NCBI GenBank assembly: GCA_012800805.1
Contig: JAAZIO010000045.1
Location: 1 to 9,222 of the forward strand
Source of the DNA: Clostridiales bacterium
GTDB taxonomy: Bacteria > Bacillota > Clostridia > Christensenellales > CAG-917
DNA: 9,222 nt
Direction: 5' to 3'
How positions within the stretch are numbered: position 1 is the stretch's first letter; every line of letters starts with the position of its first letter. The position numbers and the translations under genes are program-made. This document shows, in pieces, positions 1-6,191 of the stretch. The notes below the pieces were generated by a model. That model did not search any database, was not told where the DNA came from, and saw only the letters and a program-made list of their open reading frames with translations.

Positions 1-1290
1 ATAACTTATGTCAACAGAACAATCGGCTTCGACGCGACATCGGAAGTAACCAATAACTACAGCATAAAGACAACCCTTACCGGATTTGCGGGCACGGATA
101 ACATGAAAGGCACCATCACCGTAAATTCGTGGATTAACCCATATGACTACAAGACGCCCGCTCTGCCCACCGAAGGATTTATTAGATTCAGCGCAGGCAA
201 CGCGACGGCAGACTTCGGATTTGTGGGTTCTTCGTATTGGAACGACGGCTACAGAATCGAGTGGGATTACTCCACATTCAACCCGTCATACACGGGCGGC
301 GAAACCTATGTAACCGCTATACTCACCGCTCCCAGTGGTTTGACCTACAAGTTGCCGTTCAAGTTCTATGTGTACCGCATGTATGCAAAGACCATTAACT
401 CCATAAAGAACGGAACGATTGCCACAAACAAGAACAACAACATTAACGGAACGGGCACCTATGTATCAGATTTCTATGATACCGAGGGCACAGGCATTGA
501 AATAGGTATGTCGAAAGACACCGCATATCCGTTCACAATCATACCGTATACGCCCAACAGCTATGCGCTGCCGACCTCATACAGAATCACCTTCACGACA
601 CATGGCTACAAGGGTCTTGACGCAAGCGGAAAAGCGGTGTGGGAGAGCAAGATACCCACATGGCCGTCACAGGACACCTCCTCGAACACCTATAACTTCA
701 GCTATGTCCAGGTAAGCATGCCGGCAAACTTCAACTGGGAGTTCAGAGCATCGGATGTGACTTACTACGCGTCAATAAAGATTCAGGCGCAACAGAGACT
801 GACGATACCCGTTCTGTTCAAGGCAACGACACTGTCATCGGTCAACGACATCGATTACTCGACCATTGGCTCGTCAGGCTCGCCCAGCGGCTCTGCCTCG
901 CTGACGACAAACGGAACGGCAACGGTTAACGGAACTTCGAAGTCTGTGCCTGTCGTATACTACGGATACGCCGTTGTATACTCCAAGAGCGGCACCGCTA
1001 TAGGATGGCATAAGGTTCAGTTCTCAACCACGTCATCAAGCATGGCGTTGCCCACAACTATCGGCAACAGAACAGTAAGATATGTTCTGAGAGCGGTAGT
1101 CGGCGCAATGGTTGACAAGAACGGCACGGTTCTCACCACCACGCCCGCAACCGAAACAAGCTCGTGGGAAACAACCGAAAACATCAACGGTAATTCCGTA
1201 TCAATTAATGTTGTTGCAATTGGCGATATGATACCGACCAACGGACTTACGGTCGACACAAGAACCAAGACTATCTGGTCAAGCAGATAA
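1..1290 (+). CDS. Large secreted/surface protein with repeated beta-type modules (5'-truncated)
   Basis: The frame is open from the first base, so the gene starts upstream; the first ATG inside (103) is not a credible start because coding-like sequence precedes it without a ribosome binding site. The visible 429 residues contain no cysteine and are rich in Thr, Ser, Asn, Gly and Tyr, as expected for an exported Gram-positive surface protein. Degenerate modules recur: an I-x-P-Y then ALPT pattern followed by a beta strand (ALPT encoded at 160-171, 565-576 and, more loosely, 1045-1056), and an LP/IP-x-x-F strand ending each of the first two modules before an INSI or VNDI segment. Module length is about 135-160 residues. 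No LPXTG signal, SLH domain or transmembrane anchor is visible at the C-terminus, so attachment must use another route or an N-terminal element outside the window. Asn and Thr codons are strongly AAC and ACC, unlike the neighbouring genes, which may reflect high expression or a different origin. Adhesion or matrix function is inference; I do not recognise the family precisely. Confidence 0.75.
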   Translation: MTYVNRTIGFDATSEVTNNYSIKTTLTGFAGTDNMKGTITVNSWINPYDYKTPALPTEGFIRFSAGNATADFGFVGSSYWNDGYRIEWDYSTFNPSYTGGETYVTAILTAPSGLTYKLPFKFYVYRMYAKTINSIKNGTIATNKNNNINGTGTYVSDFYDTEGTGIEIGMSKDTAYPFTIIPYTPNSYALPTSYRITFTTHGYKGLDASGKAVWESKIPTWPSQDTSSNTYNFSYVQVSMPANFNWEFRASDVTYYASIKIQAQQRLTIPVLFKATTLSSVNDIDYSTIGSSGSPSGSASLTTNGTATVNGTSKSVPVVYYGYAVVYSKSGTAIGWHKVQFSTTSSSMALPTTIGNRTVRYVLRAVVGAMVDKNGTVLTTTPATETSSWETTENINGNSVSINVVAIGDMIPTNGLTVDTRTKTIWSSR

Positions 1291-1303
1291 CAAACAACGC
1301 AAT

Positions 1304-1335
1304 AAATAAACCGCCGAAAGGCGGTTTATTTTTTT
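1304..1335 (+). terminator. Intrinsic terminator of the surface-protein gene
   Basis: A perfect 12-bp stem (1304-1315 pairing with 1320-1331) with a GAAA tetraloop and a CCGCC/GGCGG core runs directly into a T run ending at 1335. It starts 13 nt after the stop codon of the upstream gene, and a separate promoter follows, so it closes that transcription unit. Confidence 0.93.
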
Positions 1336-1377
1336 ATCCTGTTGTTTTCAAATTTGTCAAAAATTAAGTGAATATTA

Positions 1378-1407
1378 TTGAAATAGCTTAAGGAATTATG
1401 TTATAAT
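1378..1407 (+). promoter_or_regulatory. Sigma-A type promoter for the SPFH/zinc-ribbon genes
   Basis: TTGAAA at 1378-1383 and TATAAT at 1402-1407 are 18 bp apart. TG at 1399-1400, one base upstream of the -10, makes it an extended -10 promoter. Transcription would start near 1413, leaving a short leader of about 24 nt before the GGAGG ribosome binding site (1426-1430) and ATG (1437). No sporulation or ECF sigma pattern is seen, whereas the Bacillus pspA-ydjGHI operon is under SigW control. Confidence 0.75.
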
Positions 1408-1436
1408 GCAGTTGATTAATTTTTTGGAGGAATAAA

Positions 1437-2570
1437 ATGGGGCTTAAGCAGCAATTACTGAAAGTTATCGAGTGGAAGGACGATTCCCGTAACACTCTTG
1501 TTTATCGCTTTCCGGTTTCGGACCGTTACGCGATAATGAAAGGTTCAAAATTGATTGTTAACGAATCACAAGCGGCCGTCTTTGTTACCGGCGGTCAGAT
1601 TGCTGACGTTTTTGAGCCCGGCACATATACACTTGACACTAACAATCTGCCCATATTGACTAAACTTTTGGCTTGGAAATATGCTTTTGAAACGCCTCAT
1701 AAAGTTGATGTATACTTTGTAAACACAAAGCAGTTTACCAACATTAAGTGGGGAACAACCAACCCTATAATGATGAGGGATAAAGACTTTGGTCTAATAA
1801 GGCTTCGCGGATACGGAAATTTTTCATTCAGGGTATGTTATCCCGCGATTTTTATGCGCGAGCTCTTTGGCACGGTCAAGACTTTTACGACAGAGGACAT
1901 AGAAAATTATCTTAAATCTATGATTTTGTCCACTTTGACAGACATTTTGGGTGAGAGCAAAATCGCCGCGTTGGATCTTGCCGCCAAATACTTGGAGCTT
2001 GGCGAAATGGCAAAAAGCGAATCGACAGGCAGGTTCAAACAGCTTGGGCTTGAGGTTACAAGCGTAGTCATTCAAAACCTTTCGCTTCCGCCCGAAGTGG
2101 AAAAAGCCATGGACGAGAGAACCACACTGGGCGTTCTCGGCGGAAAACTTAACGAATATCAGCAATATCACTCAACGCAGGGTTTGCGTGACGCCGCCAA
2201 AAATCCGGGCGGCGGTATTGCGGGCGCTGGAATTAATTTAAGCGCGGGGATGGCGCTAGGCGGTATGATGGCAAACACCTTTGCGGGAGCCATGCAAGGT
2301 AAACCCGTTGAAACAAAGAGCGACAGAGTGAATTGCCCAAACTGTGGCGCCGAGGTTGACGCAAAAGCAAAGTTCTGTTCAGAATGCGGCCAGAAAATTG
2401 TGGTTGATGAAAAGAAAATAAGCTGTCCTAAGTGCGGAGCGGAAGTAAAAGCAACCGCCAAGTTCTGCCCCGAGTGCGGACAAAAGCTGGCGCAAAAATG
2501 TCCCGGCTGCGGAGTTGAGATTAAAGGCAACCCTAAATTCTGCCCCGAATGCGGAATTAAACTGTCTTAA
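1437..2570 (+). CDS. SPFH (band 7) domain protein with three C-terminal zinc ribbons, YdjI-like
   Basis: This is a 377-residue cytoplasmic protein with no signal peptide or clear membrane span. Residues about 1-250 match the SPFH/virion-core-like family of COG4260. The N-terminal EWKDDSRNTLVYRFP segment, VFEPGTYTLDTNNLP, KWGTTNPI and LSLPPEVEKAMDERT are hallmarks I recognise. A Gly/Ala/Met-rich linker (about 254-287) follows, as is usual in this family. The tail holds three CxxC-x(10)-CxxC zinc ribbons at about 300-318, 330-348 and 355-373. In Bacillus subtilis the relative YdjI helps bring PspA to a membrane complex with YdjG and YdjH; the role here is inferred to be membrane-domain organisation or envelope stress. 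The ATG at 1437 is supported by GGAGG six bases upstream. The next gene, 52 nt downstream, encodes a YdjG-like protein and is likely cotranscribed. The multiple ribbons suggest a protein-interaction tail. Confidence 0.9.
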   Translation: MGLKQQLLKVIEWKDDSRNTLVYRFPVSDRYAIMKGSKLIVNESQAAVFVTGGQIADVFEPGTYTLDTNNLPILTKLLAWKYAFETPHKVDVYFVNTKQFTNIKWGTTNPIMMRDKDFGLIRLRGYGNFSFRVCYPAIFMRELFGTVKTFTTEDIENYLKSMILSTLTDILGESKIAALDLAAKYLELGEMAKSESTGRFKQLGLEVTSVVIQNLSLPPEVEKAMDERTTLGVLGGKLNEYQQYHSTQGLRDAAKNPGGGIAGAGINLSAGMALGGMMANTFAGAMQGKPVETKSDRVNCPNCGAEVDAKAKFCSECGQKIVVDEKKISCPKCGAEVKATAKFCPECGQKLAQKCPGCGVEIKGNPKFCPECGIKLS

Positions 2571-2606
2571 GTAGTAGATATATGTTTTAAGTAGTAGATA
2601 CAAAAG
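2567..2606 (+). repeat. 20-bp tandem duplication over the SPFH stop codon
   Basis: The 14-mer TTAAGTAGTAGATA occurs at 2567-2580 and again at 2587-2600, giving a 20-bp period. A shorter AAGTAGT follows at 2604-2610. The first copy contains the TAA stop of the SPFH gene. The duplication fills most of the 52-nt spacer before the next gene and creates extra TAG/TAA triplets. It probably arose by slippage or local duplication; any regulatory role is unknown. Confidence 0.8.
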
Positions 2607-2622
2607 TAGTATTTATTAAAAG

Positions 2623-3675
2623 ATGAGTAAGACAACCGATATAGTAAAGTGCGCAAGCTGCGGCGCCGATATGGCATACGACCCCAAAACGGGGACGCTC
2701 AAGTGTTCTTACTGCGGGAGCGGTAAAACCGTAGAGCGCGCGGCGAGCTTTGACAGAGATTATTATAAGTATGTGGACGAAGGCAAGGTCAGGGAAGGGG
2801 GGTTTATCTACCAATGTCCCAATTGCCATGCGGAAACTACGGTTGAGGACTTTTCAACCGCGGTCAGCTGTCCGTTTTGCGGCGCAACAAATATCGTAAA
2901 AACAAACGAGCTTTCTGGGCTTAAACCCGATTCCATCCTTCCGTTTACGAAAGAAAAGACGGACGCCAGCGAATCGGCAAGAAAATACATAAAAAACAGG
3001 CTCTTTGCGCCAAGAAAGCTTAAGAAAACATTTGTGCCGGATGGGTTCAAAGGGTTATACTTCCCAAGCTTTAATTTCAATGTAAAGACCAAATCCACAT
3101 ATCACGGAACATTGGGGAAGTATTACACAGTAACCGTTGGAACAGGCAACAATAAAAGAACGGAAACCAGAATAAGATACTTCAATGTTAGCGGAAGCTA
3201 TGAGGAACTGTTTAACAACCTGCTGATAGAAGCCAGCTCGCACCTTACGCAAAAGGATTTGAACAAGCTCTCGCCATTTGACACCAATGAGTCCGTTTCT
3301 TACAAGCCCGAATTTCTTGCGGGTTACTCGGCTGAAAGATACTCGACATCTCTAAAAGAATCGTTTAATCTCGCAAAGGGCAAAATAGACGCACAGATAA
3401 GGCAGAATATATTAAAAAGATATGACGCCGATGTGGTGCAATCGCTGACGGTTGAAACATTGTATAACCCCGTAACATTTAAATACATACTGCTTCCGCT
3501 TTGGATATGCGCGTACAATTACAAAAACAAACTGTATAACTTATTCGTAAACGGAAGAAACGGCAAAGCAACCGGCAAAGTGCCCGTATCGCCCTTAAAG
3601 GTGCTGTTTACGGTGTTGGTGGCTCTTGGAATTGCGGCCGTCCTAGTCATACTTGCCCTTAAAGGCTACTTATAA
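2623..3675 (+). CDS. Membrane-anchored protein with TFIIB-type zinc ribbons, YdjG-like
   Basis: The product has 350 residues. Two zinc ribbons lie at the N-terminus: Cys10/Cys13 with Cys28/Cys31 (CASCG, CSYCG) and Cys65/Cys68 with Cys83/Cys86 (CPNCH, CPFCG). A middle domain of about 110-320 contains an LPF motif after the ribbons, a YFPSFNF segment and a YILLPLWI segment, the pattern of TFIIB-type zinc-ribbon proteins such as Bacillus YdjG. One hydrophobic segment at about 327-346 is a probable C-terminal membrane anchor followed by a four-residue tail, so the bulk would be cytoplasmic. It follows the SPFH gene by 52 nt with no terminator between, which suggests a shared transcript and a physical partnership. 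The start is odd: no Shine-Dalgarno sequence is visible upstream of ATG 2623 (only AAAAG), but the CxxC at residue 10 argues against a later start. Exact function is unknown; envelope-stress sensing is inferred from the pair. Confidence 0.8.
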   Translation: MSKTTDIVKCASCGADMAYDPKTGTLKCSYCGSGKTVERAASFDRDYYKYVDEGKVREGGFIYQCPNCHAETTVEDFSTAVSCPFCGATNIVKTNELSGLKPDSILPFTKEKTDASESARKYIKNRLFAPRKLKKTFVPDGFKGLYFPSFNFNVKTKSTYHGTLGKYYTVTVGTGNNKRTETRIRYFNVSGSYEELFNNLLIEASSHLTQKDLNKLSPFDTNESVSYKPEFLAGYSAERYSTSLKESFNLAKGKIDAQIRQNILKRYDADVVQSLTVETLYNPVTFKYILLPLWICAYNYKNKLYNLFVNGRNGKATGKVPVSPLKVLFTVLVALGIAAVLVILALKGYL

Positions 3676-3689
3676 TTTCCAATTTTTAG

Positions 3690-3718
3690 TTGAAGTCGTT
3701 ATTACATTAAGGTATAAT
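3690..3718 (+). promoter_or_regulatory. Sigma-A type promoter for the DUF1858/XRE-cupin genes
   Basis: TTGAAG at 3690-3695 and TATAAT at 3713-3718 have the ideal 17-bp spacing. No terminator is visible between the upstream gene (stop at 3675) and this promoter, so read-through from upstream may add to expression. The leader is about 45 nt and ends in AGGAGG at 3757-3762, eight bases before ATG 3771. Confidence 0.7.
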
Positions 3719-3770
3719 GATATTGACAAAATAACAATCTAAATTAAGAAAATATCAGGAGGATATATCG

Positions 3771-3974
3771 ATGATAACCAAGGATATGTTGATAGCCGAC
3801 GCTCTCAGAGAAGGCAACGCTGAAGCAATGGAAAGAACGCTTGCGGGAATGGGAATGCACTGCATAGGTTGCATGCTGGCTCACGGTGAAACCATTGAGC
3901 AAGCCGCCGCGGTTCACAATCTTGACCCCGATAAAGTCGTTGAAGCTCTCAACGAGGCCGCTAAAATGAACTGA
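3771..3974 (+). CDS. DUF1858 small redox-disulfide domain protein
   Basis: This 67-residue protein is the whole of a DUF1858 domain (the hybrid-cluster-protein-associated redox disulfide domain). The diagnostic core is GMHCIGCMLAHGETIEQAA, with Cys31 and Cys34 forming a CxxC pair after a short helix, followed by a helix and the DPDKVVEALNEA tail. Such proteins are thought to bind a ligand or switch between dithiol and disulfide in anaerobes; the actual substrate is not established. A perfect AGGAGG site eight bases upstream suggests strong translation. The stop codon is one base from the ATG of the XRE-cupin gene, so the two are translated together, which suggests that redox state or a ligand is coupled to the regulator. 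No hybrid cluster protein is in the window. Confidence 0.88.
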   Translation: MITKDMLIADALREGNAEAMERTLAGMGMHCIGCMLAHGETIEQAAAVHNLDPDKVVEALNEAAKMN

Positions 3975-3975
3975 T

Positions 3976-4521
3976 ATGAAAAACGAACTTGCAATCGCTG
4001 AAAGAATTAAAGAACTGAGAATATTCTCTGACTACTCTGTGGAGGAGATGGCTCAAAAACTCGGTATCAGCGTAAAGGAATACTCCTCGTATGAGACCGG
4101 CGATAAGGAGATGCCCATTAATCTTATAGTAAAGGTGGCTAATATCCTTGAAACCGAGGCCGCATACATCATTTCGGGCTGCATGCCGACAAACGACTCG
4201 GCCGTTGTTGTGTATGACGGCAAAGGCGTATCGGTGGAGCGTTATCAGGGATATTCTTTTACTTCACTGGCTGCCGATTTCAAAAACAAACAGATGAGGC
4301 CCATGCTGGTGACAATACATCCGTCGGATTTTCCCGAACTTGTCATGCATGACGGCCAAGAGTTTAATTATGTTCTTGAAGGCGAGCTTAGAGTTATAGT
4401 TGGAGAGAATGAATATTATCTTAGAGCGGGTGATTCGATTTACTTTGACCCCAAACAACCCCACGCACAGCTTGCGATGGGAGGGGCTCCCGCAAAGTTC
4501 CTCACCGTAATAAACGGATAA
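3976..4521 (+). CDS. XRE-family transcriptional regulator with C-terminal cupin sensor domain
   Basis: The product has 181 residues. Residues about 8-62 form an XRE/Cro-type helix-turn-helix (AERIKELR, then MAQKLGIS and YSSYETGDKEMP). Residues about 105-178 form a cupin_2 barrel with HDGQEFNYVLEGEL, the GDSIYF turn and PHAQLA. His125, Glu129, Gly136 and His163 fit the cupin metal-site pattern, but the first His of the usual HxH pair is Val123, so metal binding may be weak or altered. Members of this architecture sense small molecules and often control nearby transport or metabolic genes. Here the gene begins 1 nt after the DUF1858 stop, with only a GAGG 18 bases upstream, so translation probably depends on coupling. 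It ends just before a strong terminator. Autoregulation is plausible but not shown. Confidence 0.9.
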   Translation: MKNELAIAERIKELRIFSDYSVEEMAQKLGISVKEYSSYETGDKEMPINLIVKVANILETEAAYIISGCMPTNDSAVVVYDGKGVSVERYQGYSFTSLAADFKNKQMRPMLVTIHPSDFPELVMHDGQEFNYVLEGELRVIVGENEYYLRAGDSIYFDPKQPHAQLAMGGAPAKFLTVING

Positions 4522-4522
4522 T

Positions 4523-4551
4523 AAAACGGGCAGTGAACCTGCCCGTTTTTT
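4523..4551 (+). terminator. Intrinsic terminator after the XRE-cupin gene
   Basis: An 11-bp stem (4523-4533 pairing with 4539-4549, core CGGGCAG/CTGCCCG) with a five-base loop ends in a T run from 4546 to 4551. It begins directly after the stop codon and closes the DUF1858/XRE-cupin unit. Confidence 0.93.
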
Positions 4552-4593
4552 ATTATAAAATATTATTATATAAACAACCTAACTATTAAAATT

Positions 4594-4701
4594 AACAATC
4601 AGGATTAATTTAAAAAGCAATTTGTATTTGGTATAAATATTATTAAGAGCAATAAATACTTGATAATATATTAATATAGAAATTAATTAAACAATCAGGA
4701 T
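4594..4701. repeat. Direct repeat pair AACAATCAGGAT in the AT-rich gap
   Basis: AACAATCAGGAT occurs at 4594-4605 and 4690-4701, 96 bp apart. A second related pair, ACTTGATAATATA (4658-4670) and ACTTAGATAATATA (4722-4735), lies at a different offset. This suggests a degenerate local duplication with a deletion rather than a regular array. The GG-containing 12-mer stands out from the AT background and could also be a pair of binding sites. Confidence 0.5.
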
Positions 4702-4916
4702 AAAAAATAGGAATAAAATATACTTAGATAATATAGTAACAATATAATACATTAACTTAATGATACTTTTCAATTTATATCTAAATTCAGCATTTATTTA
4801 ATGATTTTTTTCAATAAAGCATCAATTTTTTTTGATAATAAGACTATTTAATTCAATCGCCATGTTTTTACAAAACTTCCCCGCATTTTTCAAAAGTCCA
4901 AGTTTTTCTTAATCGA

Positions 4917-4922
4917 TATAAT
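4917..4922 (+). promoter_or_regulatory. Candidate -10 element upstream of the AraM-like operon
   Basis: TATAAT at 4917-4922 is followed by TATACT at 4925-4930. Neither has a good TTGACA-like -35 at 16-18 bp; the region holds AAGTCC and T runs instead. A weak promoter needing an activator, or another sigma factor, is possible. No other promoter is evident for the operon starting at 4947. Confidence 0.4.
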
Positions 4923-4946
4923 GTTATACTGGTCGTCGAGGTGAGT

Positions 4947-6182
4947 ATGAGCAATTTGAGCTTAGGTGTTGATTGCGAATACGAAAGAATAGGTCAAGCC
5001 GATGTATATGTCGGCTCGGATATGGCAAAGAGAGTTCCGACATTCATCACGGCGACCCTGCTTGGCGGGCATGTCGCTGTAATTTATTTCGATGAAGTTT
5101 CAATGTACGCTCTGCCCGTAATACAAGAAGTGAGAAGGGCGGGCTTCAAAGTTTACGAGTTATGCATAAGGGCAACCGACAGCTATGAAAAGAAGCTGTT
5201 TGCGGTATCCTCCATTCCCGACTATGTCAGATTCGTGATAGGGGTGGGGACAGGCTCCGTCGCAAGGCTGTGCAGCCATTTATGCACAAAACGGGCAATC
5301 GAGTTTATGATTTACGCGACAGCGCCATCAACAGACGGCTTTTTATCGCCCGCTGAGGAGATAAAGAACGCCTACAGCGCCAAATATCTGGTTGCGGATA
5401 GGGATGTATTAAACACCTGTCCGAAAAAGTTCGTATCCGCGGGGTGGGGAATTGCGTTCAGTGAGCCGCTGAGAGCTTTTGAAATGCTCATGAGGGATAA
5501 AATATTCGAAGCGGAGAAAGAATATAAAATAGTCCGTGTGGAAAACGCCCGCGGTGAAGTGACTTGGGACATCAACGATAATATAAGCGAATCGTTCAAT
5601 AAAAGAAAAAAAGCGATTTCGATTTCCCCTTACGCCGATAACGAAGAGCTTTTTTGGTATCTTGTAAGGCTTTCGGAGCAGAAAAAGCATGAAAACTTTA
5701 AGTCCGCATCCGAAACCTTTGCGGAAATTTTAATGCAATCCGACGGGAAAAGGCTTTTAGGAGAATATACTTTTATAGCGACATATCTTCTGTGGGGCTT
5801 TTACACATGCTATCTCGGCGCCGACGCGGTGGATGTTCTGCTACCTCCCGACAAGGTGAAATCTATGAAACTGCTTGAAAAAAAGTGCGGCATTCCGTTT
5901 ATCATGCTGTTAAAAAGAATTGACTTTTTCACGGTTAACGGTTATTTTAGAATAAAATATATTCTCGGTGAATACCGTGAAGATTTGCTGGCCGCGCTGA
6001 AAACGCTGGACTATAAAGCGGATCAAAGACGATGGCGCAGGCTCTACGACGACGCAGGTTACTGGCTTAAAGAAACATTTACAGTAAGAGAACTTCTAAG
6101 CCTGATGGCGCTGTCGGGCGAACTTTCGGGAGGGCTTTTAGGATTTGCAAAAGCGAGCGGTGCACTTGAGGATTACATTTAA
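4947..6182 (+). CDS. Divergent glycerol-1-phosphate dehydrogenase-like (AraM-like) protein, probably lacking the catalytic metal site
   Basis: I place the start at ATG 4947 (411 residues), not GTG 4941, because GAGGTGA at 4938-4944 is a good Shine-Dalgarno sequence for the ATG and would overlap the GTG. The first half follows the G1P dehydrogenase/iron-ADH fold: a Rossmann-like N-terminus with VYVGSDMAKRVP and VAVIYFDE, the nucleotide-binding GVGTGS (99-104), TAPSTDGFLSP (125-135) and DVL (153-155). Where active relatives have AGxGD with the metal-binding Asp, this has AGWGI (165-169). Where they have EHxxSH, this has EYTFIAT (273-279). The metal ligands therefore seem lost, although the NAD-binding loop remains. 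The second half is poorly conserved. The HAD phosphatase gene follows by 9 nt, mirroring the araL-araM pairing in Bacillus subtilis. Function is unknown: a pseudoenzyme, a sensor or altered chemistry are all possible. Confidence 0.75.
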   Translation: MSNLSLGVDCEYERIGQADVYVGSDMAKRVPTFITATLLGGHVAVIYFDEVSMYALPVIQEVRRAGFKVYELCIRATDSYEKKLFAVSSIPDYVRFVIGVGTGSVARLCSHLCTKRAIEFMIYATAPSTDGFLSPAEEIKNAYSAKYLVADRDVLNTCPKKFVSAGWGIAFSEPLRAFEMLMRDKIFEAEKEYKIVRVENARGEVTWDINDNISESFNKRKKAISISPYADNEELFWYLVRLSEQKKHENFKSASETFAEILMQSDGKRLLGEYTFIATYLLWGFYTCYLGADAVDVLLPPDKVKSMKLLEKKCGIPFIMLLKRIDFFTVNGYFRIKYILGEYREDLLAALKTLDYKADQRRWRRLYDDAGYWLKETFTVRELLSLMALSGELSGGLLGFAKASGALEDYI

Positions 6183-6191
6183 GAGGAGAAT

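Larger units (their letters stand above)
4552..4940. other. AT-rich intergenic region without recognisable genes
   Basis: These roughly 390 bases are overwhelmingly A and T and have no ORF with a ribosome binding site on either strand. I see no tRNA, rRNA, CRISPR or known riboswitch pattern. The only structure noted is an exact 12-bp direct repeat and some loosely related flanking text. The last 80 bases are slightly less AT-rich and lead into the promoter region of the next operon. It may simply be a neutral spacer, or could hold unrecognised regulatory sites or an RNA. Confidence 0.6.

Noticed and set aside
103..105. ATG at 103 as the start of the surface-protein gene
   Set aside because: The same frame is open and protein-like back to base 1, and no ribosome binding site precedes 103.
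1336..1436. Riboswitch or structured leader before the SPFH gene
   Set aside because: The predicted leader is only about 24 nt long and shows no conserved stem-loop pattern.
1824..2171. Minus-strand open frame of 115 codons inside the SPFH gene
   Set aside because: The + strand frame is a clear SPFH protein. The antisense frame has no ribosome binding site or recognisable domain.
2168..2530. Minus-strand open frame of 120 codons opposite the zinc-ribbon tail
   Set aside because: It is an antisense shadow of the repeated zinc-ribbon codons, with no ribosome binding site and a repetitive composition explained by the + strand repeats.
3698..3735. Inverted repeats GTTATT/AATAAC and CATTA/TAATG around the -10 at 3713-3718 as an operator
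   Set aside because: The arms are only 5-6 bp of almost pure A/T in an AT-rich region, so chance is a sufficient explanation.
3676..3770. Terminator after the YdjG-like gene
   Set aside because: No stem-loop followed by a T run could be found; only short A/T pairings exist.
4594..4701. CRISPR-like array
   Set aside because: There are only two copies of a 12-mer, with unequal and related intervening sequence, no palindromic repeat and no cas genes.
4941..4946. GTG at 4941 as the start of the AraM-like gene
   Set aside because: It lies inside the GAGGTGA Shine-Dalgarno sequence that serves ATG 4947, and it has no ribosome binding site of its own.
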